From Viridibacillus arenosi (GTDB lineage Bacteria; Bacillota; Bacilli; Bacillales_A; Planococcaceae), in NCBI RefSeq assembly GCF_001955655.1, contig NZ_MSPW01000003.1, forward strand, positions 186,001 to 250,000: a stretch of DNA of 64,000 nt. Reading direction: 5' to 3'. Below, piece after piece: positions 27,914 through 36,904 of the stretch. The notes below the pieces were generated by a model that worked only from the letters and a program-made list of their open reading frames with translations, was not told the DNA's origin and did no database searches. Both the position numbers and the translations under genes were made by a program. How positions within the stretch are numbered: the stretch's first letter is position 1; each line of letters begins with the position of its first letter.

Positions 27914-28693
27914 CTACTTTCTTGATTTTTGCACTTCATCTTGCAGATGCTTCCAAATGTCTAAAAAATGACCTGCTGTACGTTGGTCCGCTCTTATTTG
28001 CTCTATATTTCTAGGCCTTGGTAAATCATTTTTAATCTCTTTCACAATTCTACCAGGTTGCGAACTCATTAAAAGAATTCGATCGCTTAGTAGCAACGCT
28101 TCATCAATACTATGCGTTATAAATAGCACTGTTTTCTTTGTTTCTTCCCAAATAGATAAGAGTTCTTCTTGTAATATAAATTTATTTTGCTCATCAAGTG
28201 CTGCAAATGGTTCATCCATCAGTAAGATTTCAGGATCATTGGCAAATGCACGTGCAATACTTACACGTTGCTTCATACCTCCAGAAAGTTCCTTTGGATA
28301 AAGTGTTGAAAACTTTTCTAGGCCAACTTTTTCTAAATAGTAAGATGTACGCTCTTTGATCAATTCAGCTGGTAGATGTCTCATTTTCAGACCGAATGCA
28401 ACATTATCTTCCACGGAGAGCCAAGGAATAACGCCTCTTTCTTGGAAAACCATCGATTGCAGAGGTCGATTTTCTTCACTCTCCACAATCTTAAATTCAC
28501 CAACACTCGTTGTTTCGAGACCGGCTAAAATACGTAGCAACGTTGTTTTACCGCAACCACTTGGACCAACGAGACATACAAATTCACCTTCTGAAATATT
28601 GAGAGAAATATGATCCAAAGCAGTGACACTACTATTTTTCTTGTAAAATACTTTCGTCATATCTTGAATTGAAATTTTAGTGTTGTCTTCCAC
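27914..28693 (-). CDS. ABC transporter ATP-binding protein (SsuB/TauB-like)
   Basis: The 259-residue ATPase has Walker A GPSGCGKTTLL (about 40-50), a Q-loop in MVFQERGVIPW, signature LSGGMKQRVSIARAF, Walker B EILLMDEPFAALDE and an H-loop FITHSIDEA. It starts with GTG 28693, 6 bases from AGGTG, four bases after the permease stop. It energises import with the neighbouring permease and binding protein. Confidence 0.92.
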   Translation of the reverse strand: MEDNTKISIQDMTKVFYKKNSSVTALDHISLNISEGEFVCLVGPSGCGKTTLLRILAGLETTSVGEFKIVESEENRPLQSMVFQERGVIPWLSVEDNVAFGLKMRHLPAELIKERTSYYLEKVGLEKFSTLYPKELSGGMKQRVSIARAFANDPEILLMDEPFAALDEQNKFILQEELLSIWEETKKTVLFITHSIDEALLLSDRILLMSSQPGRIVKEIKNDLPRPRNIEQIRADQRTAGHFLDIWKHLQDEVQKSRK

Positions 28694-28697
28694 TGCT

Positions 28698-29519
28698 TCA
28701 CCTCCAAGATAAAATCTTATTCTGTATCGCCCTTAGCAAAAGTGAAAATAAGTAGCCGAAAAATGAAATGAGTATAAGCCCAACGAACATCTCTTTTAGC
28801 ATAAAGGCTTTATAAGAGGTCCAAATTAAATAGCCTATACCTGATGTAGCGCCCATCATTTCAGCTGCCACGATCGTTAAGAGAGCAATTGCCTGACCCA
28901 TTTGAATCCCTTCCATCATGACCGGTAGCGCCCCAGGGAATGCAATTTTCAAGAAAAAGTCCTTAGAGCTAGCTCCGTAATTTTTGGCGACATCTAAATA
29001 GATGGAGTCAATATTAATGACTCCTGCCGTTGTATTGATGACAACTGGGAAAAATACACTACCAGCAATCGTTACAACTTTAGAGAAGTCTCCGATTCCA
29101 AATAGGATAATGATAATGGGTAACAAGGCGAGAGTAGGAATTGGCATAAGCGCCATTACAATAGGTGAGATGAAGTGCCTAATTGGTGAATACAGACCCA
29201 TCAATAGACCAATGACAACGCCTGGTATAACCCCAAGTAGGAAACCCACAATAATGCGGTAAAGGGATATGCCAATATGGTTAGCTAGCTCACCACTCAT
29301 TGCCATGGAATAAAATGTACTTACGATTTCAGATGGCGGTGGAAAGAAACGTGCATCAAGCAAGTTGGTTTGGGAAAGGAACTCCCATAACAGCAAGAGA
29401 AAAATAGGTGAAGCGATTGTAAGCATCTGCTTCATACGTTCTTTCAATTGTCTTTTCTTCCATTCCTGTTGTTCGACTTCGACAGGATTGTGATTTTTAT
29501 TCATTTTATCGTCCCTCAT
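28698..29519 (-). CDS. ABC transporter permease (SsuC/TauC-like)
   Basis: The 273-residue protein has six predicted membrane helices and the EAA-type cytosolic loop (VAKNYGASSKDFFLKIAFPGALPVMMEG) that docks onto the ATPase. It is first in the operon permease-ATPase-binding protein. AGGTGG lies 6 bases before ATG 29519; a second good start is the ATG five codons in (MNKNHN). No riboswitch or S-box is visible upstream, which argues weakly against sulfur-controlled sulfonate uptake. Confidence 0.9.
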   Translation of the reverse strand: MRDDKMNKNHNPVEVEQQEWKKRQLKERMKQMLTIASPIFLLLLWEFLSQTNLLDARFFPPPSEIVSTFYSMAMSGELANHIGISLYRIIVGFLLGVIPGVVIGLLMGLYSPIRHFISPIVMALMPIPTLALLPIIIILFGIGDFSKVVTIAGSVFFPVVINTTAGVINIDSIYLDVAKNYGASSKDFFLKIAFPGALPVMMEGIQMGQAIALLTIVAAEMMGATSGIGYLIWTSYKAFMLKEMFVGLILISFFGYLFSLLLRAIQNKILSWR

Positions 29520-29654
29520 TCTTCACCACCTCTTCATACAAATGATATGTACTTTGCCCTCGAAGTGTGTCACTGGCCTATAAGAAAAGGAATAACGCCT
29601 AGTTGCTATTAGCTTGATTAAACCGCTGGAAAAGAATAAATCACATATAAACAC

Positions 29655-29683
29655 AAAAAACCCGGAAATTAAATTCCGGGTTT
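29655..29683 (-). terminator. Terminator of the small gene 29709-29867
   Basis: AAACCCGGAA and TTCCGGGTTT around a short AT loop; on the minus strand a T7 run follows. Confidence 0.85.
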
Positions 29684-29708
29684 GATTGCACTTATACCTT
29701 CATGATCG

Positions 29709-29867
29709 TTATAACTGTGACTGTCGTGATTTCGCTGAAGTTCTCAAAAGTTTGTTATGCAGAGTTACCTCTGTTTGTCCATTCACTTGAGATTTTTGAC
29801 GCTTATCCCTTGCCCAGTTGTGGTGGATTTGTTGAGATTTTGGATCTAAGTGTTCCGGCCTACTCAT
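29709..29867 (-). CDS. Small basic, Gln-rich protein (52 aa), unknown
   Basis: ATG 29867 sits 9 bases after a near-perfect AGGAGG. The product starts MSRPEHLDPKSQQIHHNW and is hydrophilic, rich in Gln, Ser, Lys and Arg, with no membrane segment. Its own terminator follows 25 bases after the stop. Composition recalls small spore or nucleic-acid-binding proteins, but I match no family. Confidence 0.65.
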   Translation of the reverse strand: MSRPEHLDPKSQQIHHNWARDKRQKSQVNGQTEVTLHNKLLRTSAKSRQSQL

Positions 29868-30015
29868 CGTGTTCCGCCTCCTAGTCATGGTGGATTTATA
29901 AGTGAAATCGTAAATAGTATAGCTTACTTACTAATAATAATACGTATCGTTAATTGGTAATTTTTTATTCTATTTTAGTGAATACAAAGGATTATTAAAA
30001 TGAAATTTGCTCATC

Positions 30016-30837
30016 CTATAACGTCTGAATCCATTTATCTCCGTAAAGAAAAATGATAATCATCAAAACGAGAGAAAAATTCAGAATAATATTTGCTTCT
30101 TTCTTTATAAAATCACCTATGCAAAGAATTAGGAGTAATATAGCTGTTAACCAACCAATATTATATGCACCATATACGGCTGGTGCAAAAGCGATAGATG
30201 AAACTGCAGCAACATTCATCAATATGTCTACAAGTGTATTCTTGTCTTTTGACTTAGTTTCCTCCCTTTTAGTAAATTTACGTACTAGATAATAAATAGC
30301 AAGAGTAGCTGACAAAAATATAGTCGGAAAAATGATAAAACGCCAAATATTAAATTCATTATTCATATCAATAAATAGAGTATTTAATTTTTCAAAGGAA
30401 TCTAAATCTATATCATATGTATTTCCTGACTTTGGATCATAAAGTGCAGTCATATAGCCACCATAGTTAACGTTTAAATATATATTTTCACCATTCGATA
30501 GCTGTATATCAATAACCCTTATACCTGCCAATGGTTCTATATAGTCAATAGGTTTTGTTTTTGAAATTTTGCTAAGAACTTTTTGGAGTTTTTCAGTATC
30601 TTTAATTTTCGTACGTTCAACAAATACCATTGATGAAATATTATAATAGCGTTCTGGCTTTAAGCTACTTTCCCTCAAGTTCCATGCTTCGGTAATCTTT
30701 TGCCCATGATACTCTTCTAAAGCAATTGTTTTTTGCTGCTGACGTTCATTACCAACAATCAGTAATACCCCTATCGCTACTACACAGAAAATACTCAGTA
30801 CAAATGAGCTCCAGTAATTTTTAAATATTTTTTTAAT
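30016..30837 (-). CDS. Multi-pass membrane protein with probable ATT start
   Basis: The product of about 273 residues has one N-terminal membrane anchor (about 11-31), an outside domain of about 130 residues, then three or four C-terminal helices. The first ATG/GTG/TTG in frame (TTG 30678) falls mid-protein, but the frame stays open and protein-like upstream: KKIFKNYWSS, a hydrophobic helix, then NERQQQKTIALEE. A ribosome binding site AGGGG (30850-30846) is 8 bases before ATT 30837, where ATG is expected. Function unknown. Calling TTG 30678 would lose the first 53 residues. Confidence 0.7.
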   Translation of the reverse strand: MKKIFKNYWSSFVLSIFCVVAIGVLLIVGNERQQQKTIALEEYHGQKITEAWNLRESSLKPERYYNISSMVFVERTKIKDTEKLQKVLSKISKTKPIDYIEPLAGIRVIDIQLSNGENIYLNVNYGGYMTALYDPKSGNTYDIDLDSFEKLNTLFIDMNNEFNIWRFIIFPTIFLSATLAIYYLVRKFTKREETKSKDKNTLVDILMNVAAVSSIAFAPAVYGAYNIGWLTAILLLILCIGDFIKKEANIILNFSLVLMIIIFLYGDKWIQTL

Positions 30838-30998
30838 ATCACATTCCCCTGTCTTTTAAAGTTCCCCATTAATTTTTATATTATTAATTATTCTACACAA
30901 TTTATTACCAAAATTAAACAAGCCGATTATTTACATAACACATTATTGAGTACACGCATATTATAAAGGGTTAAATATAGTTAAACAGAGGTGACACA

Positions 30999-32261
30999 TT
31001 GTTTATATATGTTGTGAAAGCGGGAGATTCTTTATTTTCCATTGCATCAAAATATCAAGTAAATATGGATAGTATAAGAATTACAAATGGTTTGCAAATA
31101 CCAAATATAGTCCCGGGGCAAGATTTGCTAATTCCTACAAATGTGTATATTGTTCAGCCTGGAGATTCCTTATATAAAATTGGTCAAATGGCTTTAGTGC
31201 CAGTTGAAACGATTAAGCTATATAATGGTTTACACACGAATAATTTATCATTGGGAATGCGTTTATATTTGCCACCTAGAACCAAATATAGAGCAGCCAA
31301 TTTCAGCTATTTAACTCCTACTACACCAGCAAGAGATATAGAGTTGATAAATCAATTTGCAGATAGCAATTCTTATTATGGTGTTTTTGAATATCATATT
31401 TCAAATGACGGTACACTAAGTCCATTGTATCTACACAGCATTAATACATTAAGTCGGCAAAAACAAGTAGCGCCAATTGCTGTCATATCAAATTTAACTG
31501 AAACAGGTTTTAGTTCAGAAGTAGCAAGAAGTATTATTAGTAATCCGACTATAAGACAGCAAGCAGTAAATAATATTTATAACGTAGTAAAAGACAATAA
31601 TTTTGCTGGGGTCAATATTGATTTTGAATTGCTTAAAGATTACGATGCAGCTGATTATGTGATTTTTATCCGCATGGTGAGAAATCGTTTAAGTCCAGAA
31701 GGTTATACTACGTCTGTTGCATTACCTGCTAAGACAGATGATACTACGCCATGGACAAAAGGTTATGACTATAAAGGGATTGGTGCTGCAGCTGATTTCG
31801 TCTTTCTGATGGCCTATGATTTTCATCATGGAGGTGGTGAACCAGGACCGGTGGCACCAGTAAATGAGGTACGACAAACAATTCAATATGCTAAAAATCA
31901 TATGAATGCCAATAGAATCATTTTAGGTGTTCCAAATTACGGATATGATTGGACAATGGCTGAAGATGGTTCTGTCATAAGTGCTCGAGCCATTGCAGTA
32001 GGTGATGCTGTAAATACCGCAATGTCTTATCAAGTACCGATTCAATACTCCACTCAATATCAGCAAGCTCACTTTGAGTATTGGGACGCATTAGGTAATC
32101 GACATATTGTTTGGTTTGAGGATTCAAGATCTCGTGCACGTAAACTTCAAATGGTTGTAGATTACAAAATTAAAGGTATAGGCATCTGGCAACTAGGATT
32201 ATCATTCCCTCAATCAGTTCATTTAGTGAGGCATTTTTTGAGTAAAAGAATTGTTATATAA
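30999..32261 (+). CDS. LysM-GH18 spore peptidoglycan hydrolase (SleL/YaaH-like)
   Basis: The 420-residue protein has two LysM domains (about 2-47 and 50-94: YVVKAGDSLFSIASKYQV, YIVQPGDSLYKIGQM) and a family 18 glycosyl hydrolase domain (about 105-415) with the catalytic strand GVNIDFELL and the later MAYDFHHGG. There is no signal peptide, as in SleL and YaaH, N-acetylglucosaminidases that act on cortex fragments during germination. The usual leading Asp of DGVNIDFE is Ala here, but the acidic pair D-F-E remains. TTG 30999 follows GAGGTG. Terminator follows. Confidence 0.9.
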   Translation: MFIYVVKAGDSLFSIASKYQVNMDSIRITNGLQIPNIVPGQDLLIPTNVYIVQPGDSLYKIGQMALVPVETIKLYNGLHTNNLSLGMRLYLPPRTKYRAANFSYLTPTTPARDIELINQFADSNSYYGVFEYHISNDGTLSPLYLHSINTLSRQKQVAPIAVISNLTETGFSSEVARSIISNPTIRQQAVNNIYNVVKDNNFAGVNIDFELLKDYDAADYVIFIRMVRNRLSPEGYTTSVALPAKTDDTTPWTKGYDYKGIGAAADFVFLMAYDFHHGGGEPGPVAPVNEVRQTIQYAKNHMNANRIILGVPNYGYDWTMAEDGSVISARAIAVGDAVNTAMSYQVPIQYSTQYQQAHFEYWDALGNRHIVWFEDSRSRARKLQMVVDYKIKGIGIWQLGLSFPQSVHLVRHFLSKRIVI

Positions 32262-32317
32262 GTTGACTAGAAAAAAAGTAAAAATAATAGTTCTTAATAC
32301 ATTCCTATGAAAATATA

Positions 32318-32360
32318 AACCGCAATTTTCTAATGCAAATAGAAAATTGTGGTTTTTTGT
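32318..32360 (+). terminator. Terminator after the GH18 gene
   Basis: AACCGCAATTTTCT and AGAAAATTGTGGTT with T6. Confidence 0.85.
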
Positions 32361-32440
32361 ATTATAAGTACTTGAAGGGAATGTAGCTATATCTATTGAA
32401 TTATTAATAAAGTATTAGTCACTAAAGGTGGTGGATTCAT

Positions 32441-32809
32441 ATGATGCCGGTAACAATTATTGAATTGACTTTTATCTTTGTAATTATTTCAGTTATTGGA
32501 TTATTAGCTCTTTTATTACCTAAGTGGTGGAGGAGATTTACTTGGGGTTTAGCTTGTTTGATTCTTATAATTACAATTGGTTTTTATGTATCGCGACCTT
32601 TTATTGTTCAACATCAAACAGAAAAAGCTATTGAGAATTTAAACATATATTTAAAAGTAAAATATGTAGGAGAGTCTTGGGAAATTACTGATACCGATGC
32701 GTACCGCATAAAACCAGATGCGTATCTACATGTTAGATTTGATAATGAGCGCTTCGTAACTTATAAATATCAAATTACTAAAAATCAAATAAAACAAACT
32801 GGATCCTAG
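32441..32809 (+). CDS. Small membrane protein, unknown
   Basis: The 122-residue protein has two N-terminal membrane helices (about 5-27 and 34-53) around a basic PKWWRRF turn, then a 65-residue extracytoplasmic domain with several Tyr. AAAGGTGGTGG lies before tandem ATGs (32441, 32444). No family recognised; no operon partner. Confidence 0.7.
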   Translation: MMPVTIIELTFIFVIISVIGLLALLLPKWWRRFTWGLACLILIITIGFYVSRPFIVQHQTEKAIENLNIYLKVKYVGESWEITDTDAYRIKPDAYLHVRFDNERFVTYKYQITKNQIKQTGS

Positions 32810-32880
32810 ATTTCTACTACTGGTTTAACACCCGAAGAAGAAGGAGTATCCCCTATTCATGCTGAAAAATAGTATAATTA

Positions 32881-32916
32881 AAAATAAGAAGCACATTAAT
32901 CTGTGCTTCTTATTTT
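32881..32916. terminator. Bidirectional terminator
   Basis: AATAAGAAGCACA and TGTGCTTCTTATT form a 13 bp stem between convergent genes. Confidence 0.85.
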
Positions 32917-32923
32917 CTTAACT

Positions 32924-33742
32924 TTACCTACTTCCTTCCACAAAACCCTTAACAATATGAATGGCAGACCATTCACCTTCAGATGTTTCAACTATTGGAT
33001 AAACTCTTGGGAATAGTTGAGCAGTTATTTCCTCTACAGACATACCTTTCTTATGCAAATTAATAATTTGCGACTGTAACACTTCTAAATGGTCAATCTT
33101 GTTTTTTATTTCCTTATGGCCATCTTCTATATATCCTGCGTGGCAGCAATACATATCTTTAAAATCATAGGTTAATAATTTCCGTAAGGATTGTAGAGTA
33201 TCGACGATATTTTCTTCTGCTAAAATTACTTTCGTTTTTTCCTGAATAAACAAATCACCAGTAAACAATGCACCAGTTTCCTTGTTTAGGAACGCTAAAT
33301 GATCTTGAGTATGACCAGGTGTATTAATTACATCCCAAGTCGCATTTTTTGATTGGAACGTCTCTCCGATTGCTTGGGCTTGAAATGGCTCGCTTTGTCC
33401 CCAAAAGTACTGACGATACTTTGGATAGATATATTCTTTACTACAGCGCTCGACAGAGTCTTTATGAATATAGAAAGGGATATCTCTCTGTTCTTTTATC
33501 CAAGCTGCACAACCAATATGATCCTCATGGAAATGCGTAAGCATCACTTGTTCAAAATCAGCTTGCTCGAAAAAAGAACGAAATGATGGAAGCAAAGATT
33601 GTGCTCCTGTATCAATCAATATGCCATCTACTGCAAAACTAAACACATTCATCTTCACCGGTCCAAGTGCAATTGTACTATTCGCTAGTTGTACATCATT
33701 ATGTTTTGAAACATCTATCGATTGTTCTAGTTTCACCATCAT
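32924..33742 (-). CDS. MBL-fold metallo-hydrolase
   Basis: The 272-residue protein has the metallo-beta-lactamase signature THFHEDHIG (about 69-77) plus downstream metal ligands in NTPGHTQDH, FTGDLFI and CCHAGY, typical of a dinuclear zinc site. The C-terminal helix-turn-helix-like tail (MSVEEITAQLFP) is common in YqjP-type relatives. AAAGGAGA precedes the double ATG at 33742/33739. Cytosolic; substrate unknown (thioester or lactone hydrolysis is common in the family). Confidence 0.88.
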   Translation of the reverse strand: MMVKLEQSIDVSKHNDVQLANSTIALGPVKMNVFSFAVDGILIDTGAQSLLPSFRSFFEQADFEQVMLTHFHEDHIGCAAWIKEQRDIPFYIHKDSVERCSKEYIYPKYRQYFWGQSEPFQAQAIGETFQSKNATWDVINTPGHTQDHLAFLNKETGALFTGDLFIQEKTKVILAEENIVDTLQSLRKLLTYDFKDMYCCHAGYIEDGHKEIKNKIDHLEVLQSQIINLHKKGMSVEEITAQLFPRVYPIVETSEGEWSAIHIVKGFVEGSR

Positions 33743-33829
33743 ATTCTCTCCTTTATGTACTATCCCTTATACTTTATCAGAAAATTAAAACTATTAAAAT
33801 ATAAATAGATTAATCCATTTAAGAAAAAT

Positions 33830-33858
33830 AAAAAAGCAGGGCGGCTACCCCTGCTTCA
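33830..33858 (-). terminator. Terminator of the 33881-34522 gene
   Basis: AAGCAGGG and CCCCTGCTT; T6 on the minus strand. Confidence 0.85.
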
Positions 33859-33880
33859 TTAAAATTCAATTGTACAAATA

Positions 33881-34522
33881 TTATTTTTTTCCGCCGACAT
33901 TAAATGCTTTTAGCTCTTTTTCAAATGTTGCTTGATTTAATACAAGCTGCATTCCCTTTGATTCATCTATTGCTAATTGCATATGCTTTTTATAATTTTC
34001 TAGATTTTTCAATTGCAGTGCAATTTCTGCTTCTACAGCATGTGTCATCCATGCTTGGTCAAAACTATAAGTGCGTGCTTTCTTATAATTTTTTTGTAAA
34101 ACGTCAGCAAGTGCTAAATGGTAGCTTCTATTAGGTTCTCTTTTAATTTCCTTAGCAAACTTAATCGCATTTTCATATTGCCCTAGTCGATAGCTACGTA
34201 AAAATTCAAAGCTATTACGGAGATCTGGCTGCTTATATTTCGCAATGATACGATCTATCTCTTTCATTTCATCCTCTAACGTGCCTTCTTTTACTGCAAG
34301 AACATGTGCGAAAAGTGGATTTCTACGTTGATTACGCATCGCTCGTTCAATTTTCTTCGCATCTTTAGATAAGTACATAACAAGTACATTATTATAAATC
34401 ACGGCAGCCACAGCAATTATAAAGACGACAACTATGACCCATGTAGGAGCATTAAACCATGCAAGTACGAAACCAATTACCGCTAAAAACAAATACAGTA
34501 AAACTAACCTTAAATAATACAA
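33881..34522 (-). CDS. Membrane protein with TPR-like cytosolic domain
   Basis: The product of about 213 residues has two N-terminal membrane helices and then about 155 charged helical residues (NSFEFLRSYRLGQYENAIKFA, SYHLALADVLQKNYKKA), suggestive of tetratricopeptide-like repeats. GAGGTG is 6 bases from TTG 34522, giving MYYLRLVLLYL; the ATG at 34549 has no site. Function unknown. Confidence 0.75.
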   Translation of the reverse strand: MYYLRLVLLYLFLAVIGFVLAWFNAPTWVIVVVFIIAVAAVIYNNVLVMYLSKDAKKIERAMRNQRRNPLFAHVLAVKEGTLEDEMKEIDRIIAKYKQPDLRNSFEFLRSYRLGQYENAIKFAKEIKREPNRSYHLALADVLQKNYKKARTYSFDQAWMTHAVEAEIALQLKNLENYKKHMQLAIDESKGMQLVLNQATFEKELKAFNVGGKK

Positions 34523-34592
34523 ACTCTTCACCTCGAGCTTATTGTACATTAATTTTATAAATAAAGCTTTTGATATATATACGAAATCAATT

Positions 34593-34622
34593 AAAAAAGC
34601 GTAGAGTATAATACTCTACGCC
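34593..34622 (-). terminator. Terminator of the GyrI-like gene
   Basis: GCGTAGAGTAT/ATACTCTACGC, near-perfect, with T6 on the minus strand. Confidence 0.88.
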
Positions 34623-34628
34623 GGACTT

Positions 34629-35042
34629 TTAAACGATTGGCACCCAAACTTCTATATCGTGTAAATCTTGGCCGATATATTTCTCAAAACTCATAGATGG
34701 ACGATGTGTAACTTCCTGATTACTGAATAATTTTCGGAATGTATCTTGAATCTGGCCGATTCCACCAGCAACTTTACCGACTAAGTATCGACCTTCAGGA
34801 ATCTTAACAGTCACTGCTGTAATTTCATCTGGTAGAAGATGATCGTCAATACCAGCGACGTAATCTAAACCGTCTTCATTCATTTGAATACAAACACCAT
34901 ATGATACGTCCTGCGATACGCTATAGCCTTCAAGGACATTCGCAAGTTCCTCCCACTTCTCGGGAATATCTGACGTTTTTCCTTGATGAATACTCAAACC
35001 TTTCACAACAAGCCCATCAATTTCTTCGATACGTGTCTGCAT
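34629..35042 (-). CDS. GyrI-like / AraC effector-binding-domain protein
   Basis: The 137-residue single-domain protein matches the SOUL/GyrI-like effector-binding fold: RIEEIDGLVVKGLSIHQGK, YVAGIDDH and GRYLVGKVAGGIGQIQDTF. It has no DNA-binding domain. Stand-alone versions bind hydrophobic ligands or act on xenobiotics. It starts 14 bases after the DUF1801 gene, so the two are likely co-transcribed. Confidence 0.82.
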   Translation of the reverse strand: MQTRIEEIDGLVVKGLSIHQGKTSDIPEKWEELANVLEGYSVSQDVSYGVCIQMNEDGLDYVAGIDDHLLPDEITAVTVKIPEGRYLVGKVAGGIGQIQDTFRKLFSNQEVTHRPSMSFEKYIGQDLHDIEVWVPIV

Positions 35043-35056
35043 TCAAAACACCCCTT

Positions 35057-35500
35057 CTATGCTTTTTTAAGTTGCTTCTCGTACAATTCTATCCATTCAT
35101 CTACTGTCATTTTACTGACGAGCTCAGCAATTAACGCATATGGTATATTCTTGGCATTCGAAAACCGTATGCAACTCTTACCCATATTGAGCTTAGTAGT
35201 CATATGTTTCGGGTATTCAGTAACAAACCAGTCAAGTAACTCCGGTTTAGAATAGATCCCCATATGATACAGAGAAAGGTGTTGCTTTTGAGCTGCTACA
35301 CCTATGAATGGTAGCGGTTCATCAGGACTGCAGTGATAGCCATTCGGATATATTGACTTCGGTACTACGAAGTTCGGCATCGAATACTGCATGACCAATT
35401 CAAAACCTGGTGGTAAATTTTCTTGCACCGTTTCGAAGAGTTTTCGAAACGCCTCACGCCTGTTTTCATCAACATTTTCAATATATTCTGAGATTTCCAA
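35057..35500 (-). CDS. DUF1801-domain protein
   Basis: The 147-residue protein MEISEYIENVDENRREAF matches the DUF1801/YdhG-like fold, with GFELVMQYSMPNFVV, YHMGIYSKPELLDWF and GKSCIRFSNAKNIP. AAGGAGGG (35513-35506) is 6 bases before TTG 35500; upstream starts would place that site inside the gene. Function of the family unknown, with an iron-chaperone-like fold. First in a two-gene operon with the GyrI-like gene. Confidence 0.82.
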   Translation of the reverse strand: MEISEYIENVDENRREAFRKLFETVQENLPPGFELVMQYSMPNFVVPKSIYPNGYHCSPDEPLPFIGVAAQKQHLSLYHMGIYSKPELLDWFVTEYPKHMTTKLNMGKSCIRFSNAKNIPYALIAELVSKMTVDEWIELYEKQLKKA

Positions 35501-35702
35501 CTCCAGCCCTCCTTTTCCAATTATTATACGCAATAATATTGAAAATACAAACAACTAATTACTTTTTATTGGATATAGCATTATTTTAAAAAAAGAATTA
35601 TCCAGTAAAAAGGATAGCTTAATCGATATCGCACTGCTGAAGGTTGAATAATAACAAATATAATATTTTTTTATTACCAACTTTCTAGGGATTTTTGTCT
35701 GT

Positions 35703-36143
35703 TTAAAATAGATTTTCAATGTATTTATAAATAGATTTATCTTTAAATTCGTAAAGGTTAGCATTATTTTCACTACCCTCATAATTAAAAACAGAAAAAA
35801 CCTGATTATTTTCAATTCGTAATCCAAATTTTCTATCCCCAGCTATCCATATAGTAATCCAGTAAGATTCATCTATTTTGATAGAACTTTCTTTTACTTT
35901 TTTTATTTCTGCTTCGGAAATGGTAGATACAAATACATTTATGTCTTGTTCTTTAGTATAGAGTATTTGCTTACTATCCGATCCTCTAATAAGTTCTATT
36001 TGACTTATAACTCCAACATCTGCTTCTTCCCAAAATTCATTTTTGAAAGAAGCTTTACCTACTCCACTAAAGAAGATATAACAAAAAACGAATCCAATAA
36101 TAATAACTAGAGATATAACAAAAACGCTCTTATTTCCTTTCAT
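35703..36143 (-). CDS. Hypothetical membrane-anchored protein
   Basis: The 146-residue protein has an N-terminal signal anchor (FVISLVIIIGFVFCYIFF, about 8-25) and an extracytoplasmic domain of about 115 residues that looks beta-rich (YWITIWIAGDRKFGLRIENNQVF). GGGGGG lies 5 bases before ATG 36143. No family recognised. Between it and the DUF1801 gene (35501-35702) I see nothing. Confidence 0.7.
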   Translation of the reverse strand: MKGNKSVFVISLVIIIGFVFCYIFFSGVGKASFKNEFWEEADVGVISQIELIRGSDSKQILYTKEQDINVFVSTISEAEIKKVKESSIKIDESYWITIWIAGDRKFGLRIENNQVFSVFNYEGSENNANLYEFKDKSIYKYIENLF

Positions 36144-36259
36144 CAAATCCCCCCATCTCATCACTTTATTCCAACTTTTAGGTATTTATAAATTTTTTAT
36201 GTCATTTGGTGAAATAAAAATTGAAGGTTTCGATTCAAAGAATACAAAAAGAAAGAAAT

Positions 36260-36308
36260 GAAAGCCCAATCCTCTCAGTATTATTAATAAGAGAATTGGG
36301 CTTATTTT
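36260..36308 (-). terminator. Terminator of the trpEG operon
   Basis: AAGCCCAAT.CTCT and AGAG.ATTGGGCTT form a stem; the minus-strand tail is GGGCTTTCATTT. Confidence 0.7.
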
Positions 36309-36316
36309 ATGATTAG

Positions 36317-36904
36317 TTAATCATAATAAACGGTACAATAGGATTCAATAAACGAATGGATCATACTATCCCCTTCAGGCGTACCGATGGATTCGGGATG
36401 AAATTGCAGGCCAAAGACTGGATATATTTTGTGTTGAATAGCCATTATCTCGTTATCATCAGTAGCTGTCGCAGTTACTTTAAAGGCTTGTGATAACGTT
36501 TTAGGCTCGATCACTAGTGAATGATACCTCATAACAGAGAGCGGACCATTAAGCGCTGAGAATAGGCCAGCTTGCTCGTAATCAACTAAAGATAATTTAC
36601 CATGCATGATATTTTGTGCCTGCACGATCTTTGCACCAAAGGCTTCTGCAATCGATTGGTGACCTAGGCAAATACCGAGAATGGGAAACTCTTTATAAAG
36701 CTCTTGTACAATCTGTACAGAAATACCCGCTTCAGATGGCGTACCAGGTCCAGGTGAAATGATAATAGCCTCTGGTCGCATATGACGGATATCGTCTATA
36801 GTCAGCGCATCATTTCGCACGACTTGAACATCTTTCCCTAATGCACTCACTTGTTGATAAAGATTGTATGTGAATGAGTCATAATTATCGATTAATAGGA
36901 TCAT
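36317..36904 (-). CDS. trpG: Anthranilate synthase component II (glutamine amidotransferase)
   Basis: TrpG hydrolyses glutamine and passes ammonia to TrpE. The 195-residue class I amidotransferase has the nucleophile Cys in GICLGHQSIAEAFG and the His-Glu pair in FHPESIGTPEG. In B. subtilis one protein (PabA) serves both folate and tryptophan; here the gene overlaps trpE by 4 bases (ATGA) under a Trp T-box, so I call it trpG, while use in folate synthesis is possible. Confidence 0.88.
   Translation of the reverse strand: MILLIDNYDSFTYNLYQQVSALGKDVQVVRNDALTIDDIRHMRPEAIIISPGPGTPSEAGISVQIVQELYKEFPILGICLGHQSIAEAFGAKIVQAQNIMHGKLSLVDYEQAGLFSALNGPLSVMRYHSLVIEPKTLSQAFKVTATATDDNEIMAIQHKIYPVFGLQFHPESIGTPEGDSMIHSFIESYCTVYYD

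Noticed and set aside
28698-29519. Naming the ABC operon ssuABC (sulfonate)
   Set aside because: No ssuD monooxygenase gene and no sulfur-responsive leader are present, so the substrate stays open.
35555-35827. 90-codon frame on the minus strand
   Set aside because: It overlaps the end of the 35703-36143 gene in another frame and is AT-driven low-complexity sequence.
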